Shown here piece by piece: positions 1 through 15,000 of a stretch of 64,000 nt of DNA. This DNA comes from Cardiocondyla obscurior (taxonomy: Eukaryota > Arthropoda > Insecta > Hymenoptera > Formicidae), in assembly GCF_019399895.1 (NCBI RefSeq), contig NC_091865.1:12281001-12345000 (forward strand). Direction: 5' to 3'. The notes beneath the pieces were generated by a model. That model was given only the letters and a program-made list of their open reading frames with translations, was not told the origin of the DNA and did no database searches. A program made the translations under genes and the position numbers. Positions within the stretch are counted from its first letter, which is position 1; each line of letters starts with the position of its first letter.

Positions 1-3000
1 CTATTACGAACGTGCGATGCATCTACAAATATTTATGACTGTTATAAAAACACACGTAAAAAAAAAAAAACATAAAAAAAAAACCCCGGCAAGTTAATAA
101 GCCCGGTTTTTCGCTTCTTACTGTCGTGTCGTAAAATATATCGGCCATTAATATACATACGAAAACGCTGATTATTAATTATTATAATAGCGATAGTCGT
201 CGTACATCTTTTCGATTCTTTACTCTTCGCGCTAGAATTTTTTTTTTCTCTAATTTATAATGTTAAACGATAATTATCATCGCCGTCGTCGAGCATAACG
301 TCACGGTGGCCGTGCATTTGCGTCCGCATTTATTAAACGTGGAAATCAGCGGACAAACCGCGCAAATTGCGATACATTAATTTTTGCGCGCTCTCTCGTT
401 TGCCGGGTTTAGCGGGTTTATCGCTGATGAGTTCGAACGGCAAAAATTCCGCGGCAGAAACCGCGGGGACCGGGTACACGCGTTCGCGGAAAAGAAAAAT
501 AACGTCCCGCAGCGACGCGACGAGAGACGAGATGGAGGCGTAGACAGGCAAAGAGCCGAGTGGGTGTGGATATTTTGTAATTAAACAGGATAGAGTCCGC
601 GGGCCCGCGTTGATTCATCGTTTCGCATTATGGCTGAAACGTTTCGCAATTAAACGCCAGTTGCACCGTCGTTACTGCAACGAGACGGTGAAAAAAATTA
701 ACGGGGAGGGAAAAGAGGCAAAAGAAATATCGGGAGACTTTTTTGCCGAGCACGCGAACTCCTATACGCGGCCGCGAATAAAACAGTGATTATGCTCGGC
801 AATGATTGATAATGACTTTACGCGGCGCGGAAATGTCCGGATTCAGCTGGGACGTGTATATTCGTAATATTCATCAACAGGGTGCGTATAAAAATTTTTT
901 ATTTACCCGCGAGTTTGCTTCTTGAGTGCAGATTTTATTTTATTAAAAAAAAAAACATTTTATTTTTTTAAGCATATGCATTTGATGAACGATTTAACTT
1001 TGCTCGTTTAAAATCAATCAATAAATATAACCCACCCGAAACGTACTTAGTGCAGATTATTCACGTTGAAAAACAAGGCGTTACGCCTGGGAAAAATAAA
1101 TACGTAACTCGGACACCTGCATGAATGTTTAAAACGTGTGATTATATATCGCGTATGGTGTCTGCATACACGGTGGTAAATGTAACATACGAGTACGCAA
1201 TCAAGTCGTTTCTAAGATAATGAGATAGAGCATGCAAAGCCGAGGCGAACACAAAACCACAGGGGTTAAGGCGAAAGAGTATCCACCAAGATAGTGAAAA
1301 ATAGATGGAAAAAGTCAAAATGAGGAAAAACCGGTATACACATCCAGTATACGCGTGATAAGCAAAAGAAATAAAGGACGTGGAAACAATGCCACACTAA
1401 TGTCAAAGAAGAAAGAGAGAGAGACAGAGAGTAAGAAAGGCGTAAAGAAAAGGCATAGTAAAAAAGAAAAGGAAGTAGAAGACGAAAGATTAGCGGCGGA
1501 AGGGCGATAAAAGTGCGAAATAAAGCATCGCGAGAACTCGCGCGTTGCCACTTTCTTAGAAAGTCCTCGTTTTTTCTTACTCTCGCACGCACGCCGCCAA
1601 GAGAAAAGGGTAGCAACAATGGTCGCGGGGATATACTACGAAAAACGAATTAGTCGGCTATTAGTAAGACGCTCGGGAAAACGTCGTAAAACACCGGCGT
1701 GGCCTCGCGTGGAAAGAATTCGAAATTATGGCCGAGGGTGCGGGTTTATCGCGCGACTTCGGCGAATCTACCGGTCGGTCTCTCTATCTCGCCCTCTCCC
1801 CCTCAGACCCTTTGCAACAATAAGCGGCGATTCCGGTCCGGCGAGTAATGGAGAACGAGTGCTCGCTCGAGTGTTTCTTTCCGCATTTCCGGCGGGCACA
1901 CTTACCGCCGGCACAATAAACGTAATCGATGCACACTGATTTAATGGCCGCTCGTTCCTTCGCCCACCCCTCCCGCCCACTTTCCCCCTACCGCCCCACC
2001 GTCGGTGCATTGTAAAACGCCGCGGCTTTTCCACGACGGACCACTTCGCGTTATTCACGCCTTGCTAATCCTTTCCTTCGGACGGCATTTAATTGGACGG
2101 TTGTTGCGGAACACGACGCTGGAGTGTTCGCACGCTCCACCGAGAATTTTTCCTCGTAAATAAAGAAGACGTATACCGATCCAGCGATTCGTTATTCTCC
2201 GGTGATGGGTTACTTGTTAAGAGAAGAAAGAACGGTGGATGATTCTTTTTTCTTTTTTTTTTTTTTCCTCTGGCCCGCTCGATGTACGTATACGTCGTAG
2301 AGTTCATTGACTCTCCCGCGGTGGATTTTAAATAAGCCTTAAAAATATTTCATCAGCGCCCGATATATCTTTAAAATGTAAATATTTTATTGACTATTTG
2401 ATACTTTCTTTTTATGACGGTTTTCATTTTAATTTTTAATATATTGAGACAAAAATATATCCTTATGCGACGGTTGAACTGTCATAAATGTGAAAAATTT
2501 ATGACGTTAAAAAAAATATTTTTTTTTACACGAGATAATAAATAAATTAGCAAATAAGCGAATTTGATGTATTGAGAATTACTTTGATGAAAATGAACCG
2601 ACGCGGTAATGAGTTTCCGAGAGGTTTGTAGGCGGCGATATTGCTTACAAATATTAACATAGAGGGAAGTTTTCTAATCAATCAATTTCTCGCCGATGCC
2701 GCATCTGCCGATATCAACCGGGGCACGAAGTTTCCGAAATGAGATTGACACTCCCGCTCATCCCTGCAAACGGAACTCCCGCACCAATATCATCATGATT
2801 GGGTTATTTCCCAATGATAGAGAATCATCGAGACAATCAATATTCCGCGAAAGTAACGCTACCGATGAGCAACCGCAAAATATATACTGGGGCAATTAAG
2901 AAATTGTCTACCGTGAATAATTGTAGACTAAATCGACCAGCGGTCAAATTATTGAATCGAAAATATTGCATTTACATGTATAACAATTTTAGTTAAAACT

Positions 3001-6000
3001 TTTATGTCAAAAGAAATTTTTATTGAAACGACAGATATTCATTATTTGAAGACAAAACGCAGACGCGATTTTATTATTGGTGCAACCAGTCAATCAAGTA
3101 TCCCGTGTCTCGTGATTTGTACAACGGTTAAAATTAGATCGATCACGGTAATATTCCCATGCAAAGCAGCACCTGCCCGTCGCATAATCTTACACGAGAA
3201 AGGCGGCTTTATTTTGTCTTGCTCAGCCACATATCTGCCTTGGGTCGTAGATCGGACCCAAGCTGTAGAAGGCTGGATTTTGTGGGACGTAAATGTCCGT
3301 AAATTCTCAACTTTACTCCCCCTTTAAGGCCTTAATCCGCTTACGTCACCGGCAGACTTTACGCATCACGCAGAATTAACCCACATACGTTTCAGCCGAG
3401 TATCTTACTTAAGCGCATTCATTTTCTTATCCTATCGAGCGATAATTCTTTCCCGGATTTGTCTCTGAAAGGTGGTATTAAACGTGCCGTTCTGTCTACA
3501 AAATATTTAATCTCATTTGTCCTATCAATTTCCGTCTTTTTACAAGACACAGTCGATTGCGCCTTCTCGTTTCAGTAAATTACGATAAAAAAAAAAATAA
3601 TAATAATAATAGAAAATAAAAAAAAGTTAAATTCCGTAACAACAGCTCACGAAGTTAATAAAATTTTCTGCTGTCTAGTATATTGTATACATTGAAATAT
3701 ATATAGTACACGACGACGTAACTCGTCATCGAAAATGCTCTGGTGAACGAGGGTGTGACGGCATCTTCGAGAAACTCCCTTAAAATTTTCAACAAGCCAG
3801 GGGATCGGATCTATCACGAGTATCTGATATCTTTCTTTCACGTCGTTACTACGCGATTTTAAAGCGGAAGTATTAACCGAACGATAAATGATACTATTTC
3901 CTTTACTTGAAGCAAACAATTTCTATTTGGTACTATTAATATAATATTAAAAAATAAATTTTAAACAAATAAAATAATAATACTTAATCGAAATTCGAAT
4001 GGTTTAAGTTCAGAATCGTGCTAATCGAAGAATGTCTGAAACTCGGCTCGAGACCTTTTCCGCCGTTATATCAGGGCGCCGTAATGGGTGCGTTACAAAT
4101 TCCCAGCGGCATTAGGAGGTCGCATTGTTATGCGTAATGACACGCAGTAACGTTGCACTTAGGCATACATGAGCGACCTTGTCGCTCGCTACTCCGAGTA
4201 AGGAAGACGTGATAATGGTACTCTCAGGTGCACGGAGCAACGTCGCGTGTCGACAGCGAGCTGAATCGGTTGACGACGTCTCGAGGAAAAAAAATTTACC
4301 GCTTCTATGTGCACGGCGAATAACAATAAAAGCCTCGTAACGTTGCATTATTACGCGTTTGCTATACACGAGAGATTTTTCACGGAAATCAATTGCGCGT
4401 CTCGGGTATTTTTAACATTTTACTTTCGCTCGTACCCGTATGAATATTTCATGTTCGGGCACTATGGCAACCAGCGTTCCGGATTACGTTGATATATATC
4501 ATCCGTTAACGTGAGACATACCTAGGATTACCGCCGTAGCATTCCATTCTCAGACGAAAAACTGATCAGCTCGGCGCGTGCTTTGTCGTACTTCGAAGTA
4601 ATCCAGCTTACATACGACGGCGTTTGCCATGGCAATTTCGCAAATGCGCGCTCTCGCAATCATGTACGCGGCTTAGTAGAGGAGGATAGAGAAAACCTTA
4701 GCGGGAATAGTTCGCGGAGCGGTCGGGCTGGATAAGACTGTGCACCGAAGTGCACGGTTCTTAGCTACGGGCGAAGAATGCAACGGTCCGACCGGGGCGC
4801 ATGGAAGGGTCAGATCCGCAACGCTACGTCCCCGAACACCAATCCTCAGACGGAAGCGTCAGCACGCTCTTTTAACTCGACATAATCTGCCGTGTGCCCG
4901 TATCGCGGAAAATCGCGTCATTCAAACGTAATCCGGCAGGGCAAATATTCCCGCTTAATTTCTCTTGCGTCTTCCGGCGCGGGAAGGATGGAGACGGAAG
5001 GGACGTCGTCGAATCCGCGTACCGAGAGGATTTAGAGACGTTATCATCTTCACGGACTGTGAACGCATTAAATATTTATCCGCCGCGAATGTAGCGCATT
5101 TATCTCCCGCTGGTGGCAAACCCGGCGCGATTTCCAAGGAGAAAAACGCCCGGCCGCGCCGCAGGAGCTTTCCGCAGGGGGCGGATAGCGATAGGGTCGG
5201 GGTTTCGTCGGGAACGTACGAGCTACCTCGTCCCCGAGGAGCATCGCCCGCGGAAAACGGTGCGTCAGCTCCGTGGATTCGTTGGCTTTACGAGGCACCG
5301 TAGCCACCGAGTGTGTTTGCTCGTCGAAATCCGGCAGGACGCCCGGTTTACGGGTGACGTAAACGGGACCCCCGCCAGCGCAAACCGGCCGCCACGACGG
5401 TGGTTTATGGTCTGGTTATTCGGTTGACGGCATCCTCGCCACTTTGCAGGATTCACGCGAAACGTAGAATTTCACAGAGAGAAAGAGAGACGGCGGAAGA
5501 GAAGAAAGGGTTGAAATGGAGACGCGTAATAAGGTTTGTGCCTGCGAAGGTCAGGACCCGTTTCCCGACCACATCTCTCGGGCTCTCCCGGCTTCTCACG
5601 ATGACGAGGTGATCTCTCAGCGATGAACTATGCACCCGTATGTCACATTGATTTCTCGAAACGTACCTCGCCGCGTCTCTTTCTGTCGCGCGCCTTCGGC
5701 AACGGGGGACTTTTCCCCTTCCGAACGTAAGGTAACCGCAACGCGACCGCTTTTTAATTACTGAGGACTCGTGAACGACTTGTAAAATAAAAACGATCCC
5801 TCATCGACGACCGTATTCATACATGTTTCACCGGGTTCTCGTATTTATAAAGAGAGCATGTAACACGATCGCAATAATGTAATATACATTACGCGCGGGT
5901 ATGTGCGTTCCAACATTTCCGAGTCTATTTCGTGATGAAAGCGGTCGGCGGCCATAATTACGTTGAAATATAAAGCAGAATCCAATGAAATACTCGCATC

Positions 6001-9000
6001 TTAATTAACTGGTCACTTTGTAGAATTCAAGTAAAATTTTGCGCATTGAAAACGTAATACTCTACCCGAGTAAATATTAAGTACGTAACGACGGTTGAAA
6101 TGTAACGAGCACTTTCTACGCTTCAATGTATAATTATTTTTTATCTCATTTCGTCGATAACGTGTATTCGCGTTTCCAAAATGTGAAGGTATGATGCGAC
6201 CCCGACAGTAAAAATTAGATGAAAATAAAACGCTTTTTTTATTGTGTCATCCTATTTCCAAAAAGAGATTATTACTGCATTTTCCGGATGCAGATTGATT
6301 CTTCTCGCTTGGCACACTTCGTGCCGCGAAAATAAGCGTCAGTTTAATTTTTATTATTTTGTAATTTTAATTATTTTTATTCTTTTTAATATTTTAAATT
6401 GTATTATTTTCTTTGGCAGATAACATAATTTTATCTAACACGTATAATAAAAAAAAAAACTTTGTGACTTACCGGTCGATGTGCAGTAGCGGTGATCTGC
6501 AGCTGTGATGATACTGTAACAAACAAACGTAAAATTAAATTGTAGAGAGAGATCAAGGTAAAATGTACTGCATAAAAAAAAAAATTCGCGTCTCAATATT
6601 CAGTCTCGCGCATCGCAAACTTATAACTACTAAATACTTGACGATTAGATCGAATCGTTTGTAATTAATATAATCAACGTAAAGGAGCGAATATAGTTAA
6701 TGTCTGAGTAAACATATAAATTAATTTTAAGAAACGAGAAGCGTTCAAGCGTGTCACATCACATCTTCCTTCGAAAATATCTACGGAAAAGCGATTTAAT
6801 AGCGATTCAATCCACTCTATATCCGGCTGTGACGCAATATTGATTCACAGCGCAATATCGAGACGAAATTTCAACGTTTCTTGCTCGACGTGAGCCATTA
6901 TAAATACATTGCAAGAGCGAAAATATAGAAAAAAAAAAAAAATAAAAATAAAAAATGGAAAACTTGCTTTTTTCGCGACTCGCAAAAAATCGCACACATT
7001 GAAAAAAAAAAAAAAAGTAAAGGGAAATTTTACAATCGAAGCTACAGGTATTGATAGGCAAACACATACGGTGCAAAGACTCAATCTTGCTCGCAAGAGC
7101 ATAATCCCACCCGCCCCCGCGAGGAAACCAAGACATTCGACGCTGCGGAAAAATATCATTCTCCATCTAGCTAAACACACTCAATTTATAACTCTGCAAA
7201 CAGGAACAAGCGTCCGTGAAACGAGTACGCTGAAACATGGCAGCAAATACTAGAAACTGCTCGAAACTTTGGGAACTTTCCTCCTTTGCTTCCTTAACGC
7301 GGGATTCTACTTCGCATCTTCGTCGAGTATCTTTGTCTCGTGAGCGAAGCTAAAATACCGACGACGCAACATTGCTCTCGAGCGAAGAAATTACCTGCCA
7401 GAGAAGAAGGGGGAAGAGAGAAAGAAGGACGGAGATTTACGGGCTAATGCTGAATTTTGCGATTAAAGATTAGAATGGCAGTATGAATTGATATGACAAC
7501 GTTTTACTCTTCAAACTGCGTTGCGTCGCCGTTGAATTTTAATAAAGCTTAATGCCACTTGCTAATTACTTTGTCCCCGTTCCTAAGATTTTACGTCAAC
7601 CGGATTTGCTTTGAGAATTGTACAATTTAAAATACGAAAAACTTAAGAAAGGGCACGTAGAATCGAATAAAATTATTTAAATGTACCAATTAGCGAGGCC
7701 TTTCACGTAAAATATGTGAAAGCGCCGACAGACGCTGCAGTTGACTGTAGCTGTCGTGTAAAATGTAATTTTCGATCAGGACTCTACCTCTACACAGTGC
7801 ACGATGCTTTGAAGCAACGGGCATTGCGGAGATTCAACTTTGGCGCAACCCAAAGCACAATTTCGGCCCGCTCTTCTTGACGCATCAAAACAGAAACTGC
7901 GGCTATCCCTTGGCCCCGACGTTTCGGAAGCATCCAGCAACTTCCAACCGCCGCCGTGCACATGCAGCTCGCTTAAAGGACCCGAACAATTCTGTGCTAT
8001 CTCCCGCAGTCGACATTCGAGTTTCAAGTCAGTGCCAGACCGAGCAAGATAAGCAAAATTTACGAAACTTACGTAACGGTGCAATAAGATTAACGGTAAG
8101 ATGTTGCGATACTCGGCTACGTGATCAAGAATCCGATTCGAATTTGAGAAATGCTTAATGGACGTGCGAATTAAAGTACTGTCATTTTGACAAAGCTAGG
8201 AATTAAAGTGTGCCTCGCAATTTTTTCTTTTTTTTTTTTTTATATTACAATAATTACACAAAATTGTTTTAATTAATAACGTTATTTTTACGAAAAATTT
8301 TTATTCTTTAATAATTGGGCTACACCCAAAGTTATAGGTAGCAATTTCATTATAACAGTAAACTGTCTCATCTAGCGATTCCTTTGAGAGATGTTAGCTT
8401 CTATTAGGCTTGCAAGTCGTACCCTTAACGAGGCAAGGAAAGAAAGCGCAAAAAATAAAAAAAAAAAGGGAAAAAAAAATGAAGGGGAAAAGGCAGCTGC
8501 TTAATCAATATTTCATATCAGCAGCGTTTTAACGAGTTTTAAATTTATAAAGCGCGCATTTTAAAAAAGATATCAGAGAATTATTTTTCCACAAGAAGAA
8601 AGCATTCCCGCGCTTCACAAGAAATACACACTTATTTTAAAAGAAATTTACTTCTGAATATCCAAGATATCGAGCTTGATTTCAAAGTTTTATATTTTAA
8701 TCTCGAGATTTAGTTACTAAGATGTCATTTTCTACAGTGATTTAAAAACTTCTTCGTCGTAATGGGAAAAAGTAATTCAAGATCATGTTGACATCGATCG
8801 ATCTACAGAAAAGTGTAATAACGAAAATAAGTTATTATTTAAATTAAAAAAAAAAAAAAAAATTGGCGAGACATCGCACTTTGAAAGAAATATGTGAAGA
8901 TCTAATTGTTGTTTTCGCGACGCTGATTAGGTTGAGAATCATATGCGAATCTTATCTCGTAATGATAATCGTTTGAGCGACGAGAAATTTCATTTTATGA

Positions 9001-12000
9001 TGATTATCGGAGAGCTTTTTTTCTTTAACGCCGAAATCTTGGGGAATCATACAATCGGAAGAACTCATAGTTCGTGTTCATAGAAACGTGCTCGACACGG
9101 TCGCCCAGCTATTGTCCGGCTCAAGTTACGTGTGAACGCGGTATCTGACTGGGACAAAACCTATCCTTCGAATCTTTATCAACTGACTGATCGGACTGAC
9201 CTGATTGCAACACCATCTTCGTTGTACGTGATGTCGCACGAACATATTCTCAGTAGCCCACGTTCGTCGCGAGAGTCGACGAAATCAACTAACCGCTCCC
9301 TCGATTTGAAGACGAACTTTATGCGCTCAGGAAGTGGAGTAACTTTCGGAAAATCTGTCGCTGACTCTTTTAACGAATTGCGCTTGCACGCAAAAGCGAA
9401 TTTACGATTATCCGCTCGCTTAAAGATTAAATTTAAGACTTGTCGCGAATAAAATATTTCACCGTTGTTCTAAAAGAGTAATTATATTATTACTATTAAT
9501 ATTCTAATTATTAATTAACAATTCTATTAAAAAGAAGAATTTTATTTTTACTCCCTTTACTAATATTTAATTTTTTAATACGATTTTATGTGATAAGAAA
9601 ATGAGATTTTCTTACATGAATAAAAAAATTTTAGCCTTGCGGGTCTGTTATATTTTTTACGGCTCGATCATTCGGCGAATCTTGCCTTTTCGTGAAACTT
9701 AAACGAGATGTCCAGCCCCGAGCAGGACCTACTAGAAGCGGACGTGCCGCACCGTAATTCAAGTGGATAAGAGGAAAGGTGGTCCCAATGCGCCCCGAGC
9801 TCCAAAGTCCACAAGGACTCGGGTACACAGAAGATGCGAATGAGAAAGCCGTGTAAAAAGGATCCGAGGGATTAAGATGACAGGAGCCGCGATGGGGGAT
9901 GGCCAGCCATGAACGTGATTCGTGCCCGAGTTCACGGCGAGTATATTTCTTGCAAGGACCAGATGGGGCTACTTAACCCCGTCAAGATCGATCCCACGTT
10001 CCCGAGACAAACTGTATGCCGGACGTGACGTCTGTTATAAGAGGCCACTTTCACCGCGACCGATATCTAACCGCGGGTTTCTTTTAATTCCAAGATACGA
10101 GATCTCATTGCGCAACGAAAATGTTCAAAGGCTGCGTCTTACTTTGCAAAAAAATAAATTTTTTTTTTAATTAATTTACTTCGTATTGTTAATTGTAGCA
10201 CGCGAGATCGCGACTCAAATTGACATTTAACTTCAACGGAGGGGTGAACGTTGTTTTTCGCTTTAAGTGATAAATGGCAAAGCGGGGCAATTGTTACCAC
10301 CAATTTGCGAGTGCCTTTATCTGTAATCGCCGGTGTCATTAAGTCCACGCGATAAACGCTTCATCAAAACGCGCATCCCCATGATCGCGGCAAGGGTTTC
10401 GAAATCGGCTTCAATGAGCGCGAGTCGATAAGCCGACTCGTTCGCTTGACCGGCTAACGGCGAGAGGCGGAGAGGACAGACGAGAGAAAATGGGGAGAAA
10501 GCGAGGGTGGAATAGCTGCCGGCAATTATAACGTTGTACAGGGCCGAGCAGTAAATAATGGGTTCTGGGCTTGTCCGGTATTCAGCCAGAGCGTCAATCA
10601 CCCTCAATCAGTTAGCGGACCAGCTACGACCTAAATCAGAGAGTGCGAGGAGGATAACCGAATGAGACCGCGGACGGGAGATCGAGATAGAAAGGATAAC
10701 ACAGAGGGCAACGAAGAGCCTCAAATCGCAGCCGGTGAGTGTCAGCTGATAGAGTAGGAATGACGAAGATGGAACGGGAAGAGACAGAGGGAGAAATATG
10801 GCTGAGGAGCAGGAAATGAAGTATTTAGTTGCGATGGAACGAGGTATACTACTGGAATATATCGTAATTAGCGAAACAACCAAAGACACGTAACGCTACA
10901 CAAGAAGTACGAAAACCGCTAATTGGAATTTGTTTTTCTACCGCGCATTGTTTTCGGGCGTATATTGGCATTAAAAATAAAAGATTGATTGCGTCCCTTT
11001 TCTCTGCTCGCTTTAAATAAACTCAAACGAATGTCGAACTCGCATTAAACGATAAGTTTAATCGATAAACTTTTAATGACGTTTAAAGTTCTCCACGGGC
11101 ACAAAAAAAAAAAAAGTAGGTTATAGCAAGTTCCTTTAAAAATGACAGATGTAAGTAACTTAAACCAGATCGCATTAAAAGCGCGGGAAAATAACCGAGA
11201 TTTTTCGCGACAACGTTACATTTGGATTTCATCTCGCCGTTTCATTGGCAGACGTCCGCGCATTGTAAAACGCGCGATAAGGTCACCTCCAGTGATCGAG
11301 GACGGTGAGATTGAACTTTCGCCCGCGCTGCATTGGACTACAAGTTATCATTGGAATCGCCTGTAACGTATCGAATCATATTGAACCGTCTGCCCTGGCC
11401 AACTGGCGCACAATTGGTCCACGAGGGGATTGGTTTATCATCTCGTCGACAATCGGGAAAGTTGGGACGTCAATCGGCAAAGTGCAAGCATAGGCACCGT
11501 GATACAACGGTAGTTGTTATCGGTCGCGCAGACTCGATTTCAGGGGCGGGGAAGCGAGATTGGGAAGCACATCGATGTACATTGGGCAGAAACTGTCTTT
11601 CGGAATTGACAGCGGCGAAATTCGCTTCCAAAACGGCGTGTTTCCGCCGCGGAAAATCAACTCCGATACGCGCGCACGGTCGAAATTAATTCATCGTCCG
11701 TTCGTAGCGACGTGATTCACCACCGTGAATGGGCTTGGGGCGCCAATTTGGCTAATAGCGTAAAATGAACGTTCGCCAATTGTGAACTTTTCATTGTCGT
11801 TCATCGCGTAAATGCTTCAACGATAGCGGTCCCGCTTGCTTGCCGAGTCAGAAGCTGCCGAAACCCGTACGTCGATCCTATTCGATGCAAGATAAATAAC
11901 CGCTTGCAAGCCACCCACGGCGGGAGCCTACTTTCCTAACGCAGTTTCTTCGCCCTCTCGCCAATACGGATAATTAGTACCGAATCGCCATCGAAGAAGC

Positions 12001-15000
12001 ATCCGCTTCCTTTCAGGTTGCATTATTGATTTCCGTTACCGTTCTCCCCGTTACGTCTCGCTCGTTCCGTTTTTATCGCGCGACTGGATCAAATAATCCT
12101 TTCTCCGCTATTTCTCTCCGCTTTTCTTCCCGCGCAAGAACGCGCCAGACGGTGCGATTGCTATTTTTGCATTTGCATGTAAATAAAGATGCGATATACG
12201 CGCGTACAGAATGCGTGGGACGACGCGACGTTTGACTTACCCGTCTTCTTTGTTATAATAACGCGCGCGAGATAATCATTTTAATTCTTTAAAAGAAATT
12301 CTTCCGTTCTGTGGCGCGCGCGACAATGTGACGTACACTGAGAAGCAAATATGGTTAGCGTATGATACTATCGTAATGTGCGTCGATCCTCTTTGTACGG
12401 TCCGATAAGGATTTTTTTTTGCCCTCCCCCTCCGATCCCTCGCCTGTGTTCCGTGCCGTTTCTGGATTTACTTTGTGCAATAAATTTCCGCGAGGTTTAT
12501 ACAAAATGTCACGCGCTCACGTTTTGACGTAAAGTGCGAGGGCGAGGAAACGCGACTTCCTCTCATAAATGCAGTCGCGCGCCGTGCACTCCGTAATTCT
12601 ATAAATCACCTTTGCTATAATAGGATGAAATTCAATGAACGCTGATAGGACGTAATTGTGTTTCGCCGCTCGTCGAGGATGCGCGTATACAGGACGGGGT
12701 ATTCCAGTTATCGCGGGCGTTAGACGGCATTCTGGTTGCGTTACCTATTGGACGCAATGGCTAACGTATGTACTCCCGTGTCGACAGGAAACACGCACTT
12801 TTGTCGCATTGTCATCCCGCGAATAACCTCTCCCCGACTCTCGCCTGCCGGATGCATCCGTGCGAGAAGACGTAAAGGCCCTCGCATTTACCGTACACGT
12901 GCGATTGTCGCCGTTCGCGCAGTGTCGTTTCTACCCGCGAACAATGCTTTCTCTCTTTCTTTGTTTTTTTTTTTTTTTTTTTCCGTAACGACGCCTTCGT
13001 GAATCACAATTTGCAATCGTCATAAACAACGTCTCCCTCGTCGCATCCTCTCGTTATTACCGCCGTCGCCATTATCATTACTATTATTATGATTATTATA
13101 ATTACATATATAATTAATCATCAATTTGGAATAATGAGTGCCGCGGTACGACGTCGCGGTATTACGGTATTACAATGGCCGCCGTGTCACCGTGTAACGT
13201 CGTGTTTTTGTGACGTGCATGTAATTACGCTTTCACCCCGCGTTTAGCGACAGCAAATTTAATCCGACCGGGTATTCATGGCGACTGTGCGAAGCTTCGG
13301 CGCGAAGAAATGACGCGAAAGGTGAAACTCGGCGGCTGTAACGCAGATCGGATTGGAGGAACGCAATTTAAGTGAATTGGCCCACGGCTGTCCTTTTCTC
13401 CCGTGTCCTCGCGGTGCGGCAAACACGTCCTGATATACTAACACGACTTCCGTTATGTCGCCCGGCTGGCAAGTAATTTCGGTCGTTCAAACCTGCGACG
13501 GGGCCTCGGTACTTTCAAAGGTTGTCGCACGAATAAAACGAGAGCGGAGGAGAGCGAGCGCGATAAGGGGCCGAAGGAGGGATAAAGATTAGAGATGTTT
13601 TCGAGACAATTTACCGTACGCTCGTTACTTAACGTTGATCAAAGATCGTCGCTGCAGTCAGGGGGCGACTTGACAAACAAAGGTAATTATAGTACTCATC
13701 AAACTTCAAACTCGCAGTAACGTTCAGCTACCGAAATGTTTCGCGATATACGCGGGCGGGTTTATTTAGTTGAAACGCGCGACGAGCTAGTGCGCGGCAG
13801 AAGAAAATTAAAGGAAGCATCGTTGGCGATCGCGCTCTCTGTTCTCAGGACCCGGGCAGAGAAAAAGGGGATGTTGAACGTATTCCGTGAGAAATTACGA
13901 AAAATAATCTCCAAAAATTATCATGAGAATGGCCCTGTGGTTACGCACGGAGATCCAGCCAAACAACAATGCCGTCTGGTCCTATCTGCATAACAATGTT
14001 TAGCCGCGAAAACAAAGCACCACGATGCGCCAGGAAACGCCGCCGTTAAAAAAGTGATGTATTAACGCACCCATGGTTTTCGACGAGGTCGTCGAATTTA
14101 AACGCGAGACCGCTGTTAATTGCTCAGGTCTCTAACAGAAGTCTCACTTTCGCAATGCACACTACATTTGAGTAATACATATATCGCCGCGTTATTTTAT
14201 TTTGTTTTATTAATTTTTTTTTTCCCTCCCGTTTTTTCCTTTTTTTTAAAACAAAAAAAAAAGGGGGACAAAGCACCGTTATTGCGAATCGTTGCCCTCA
14301 AGAGCTAAAACTAATAAAAATTTCTCAATTAGGGTTTCAAAACTGCGAGATTAATTTTATCGAGTAGACTCGCTTCGAAATGGTCTACTGCCCGCGAACT
14401 CGACAATTTTGACTGAAACCTGGAAGCTCGAAAAAAAGAAAACAAAAAAAAAAAAAAAAAAAACCCGCTATGTGGGCTTGCACGAAAGTGCGTGATGCAC
14501 TCGGCGTGGCGTGCTCGCGAGTAGTAACCCTAAATATTAACACGGGGCTTGTGCGGGCGAATTGCGCCGCATTACCATCGCTACTGTGCGCCTGTACGGC
14601 TATTACCGCAGAAATATTGAATTTCGTTATCGACCCGGAATTATAGGGGCCGGCCTGGCCGCTAAGGACAAGTATTACCGGAGCTATAAAGAGTACCGGG
14701 AACTCTACAAAGGTCTGACCGGGGGCTGGCGCGCCGCATGCACTTGTTCGACAATTGTTGCGGATGGATTTCGAGCGAGATGAAAAGCGGAAGAGACGCG
14801 GCTTAAAGGCCAACCCGTCGTGCATTACGCACGGATCCGATAGAATTTTAGGACCCTAGGCGACACGGGCACGAAACACGAACGCCTTCCTTCGAGCGCG
14901 ATTATTTCGTCGCCGCACGTATAATCCGGCGTAATGCACTTGTCCCGCGAGGAAAAAACCCAAGCAGATATCGCCCGATTAGAATGGTCACGCGAATGCG

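Noticed and set aside
3004..3327. + strand ORF with G-G-F-I-L-S-C-S-A and W-I-L-W-D, considered as the missing first half of Ig1
   Set aside because: The Cys-Trp spacing is several residues longer than in Side Ig1 and the surrounding residues do not match. The donor-like GTAAAT after W-D would leave phase 0, while the next exon needs phase 2.
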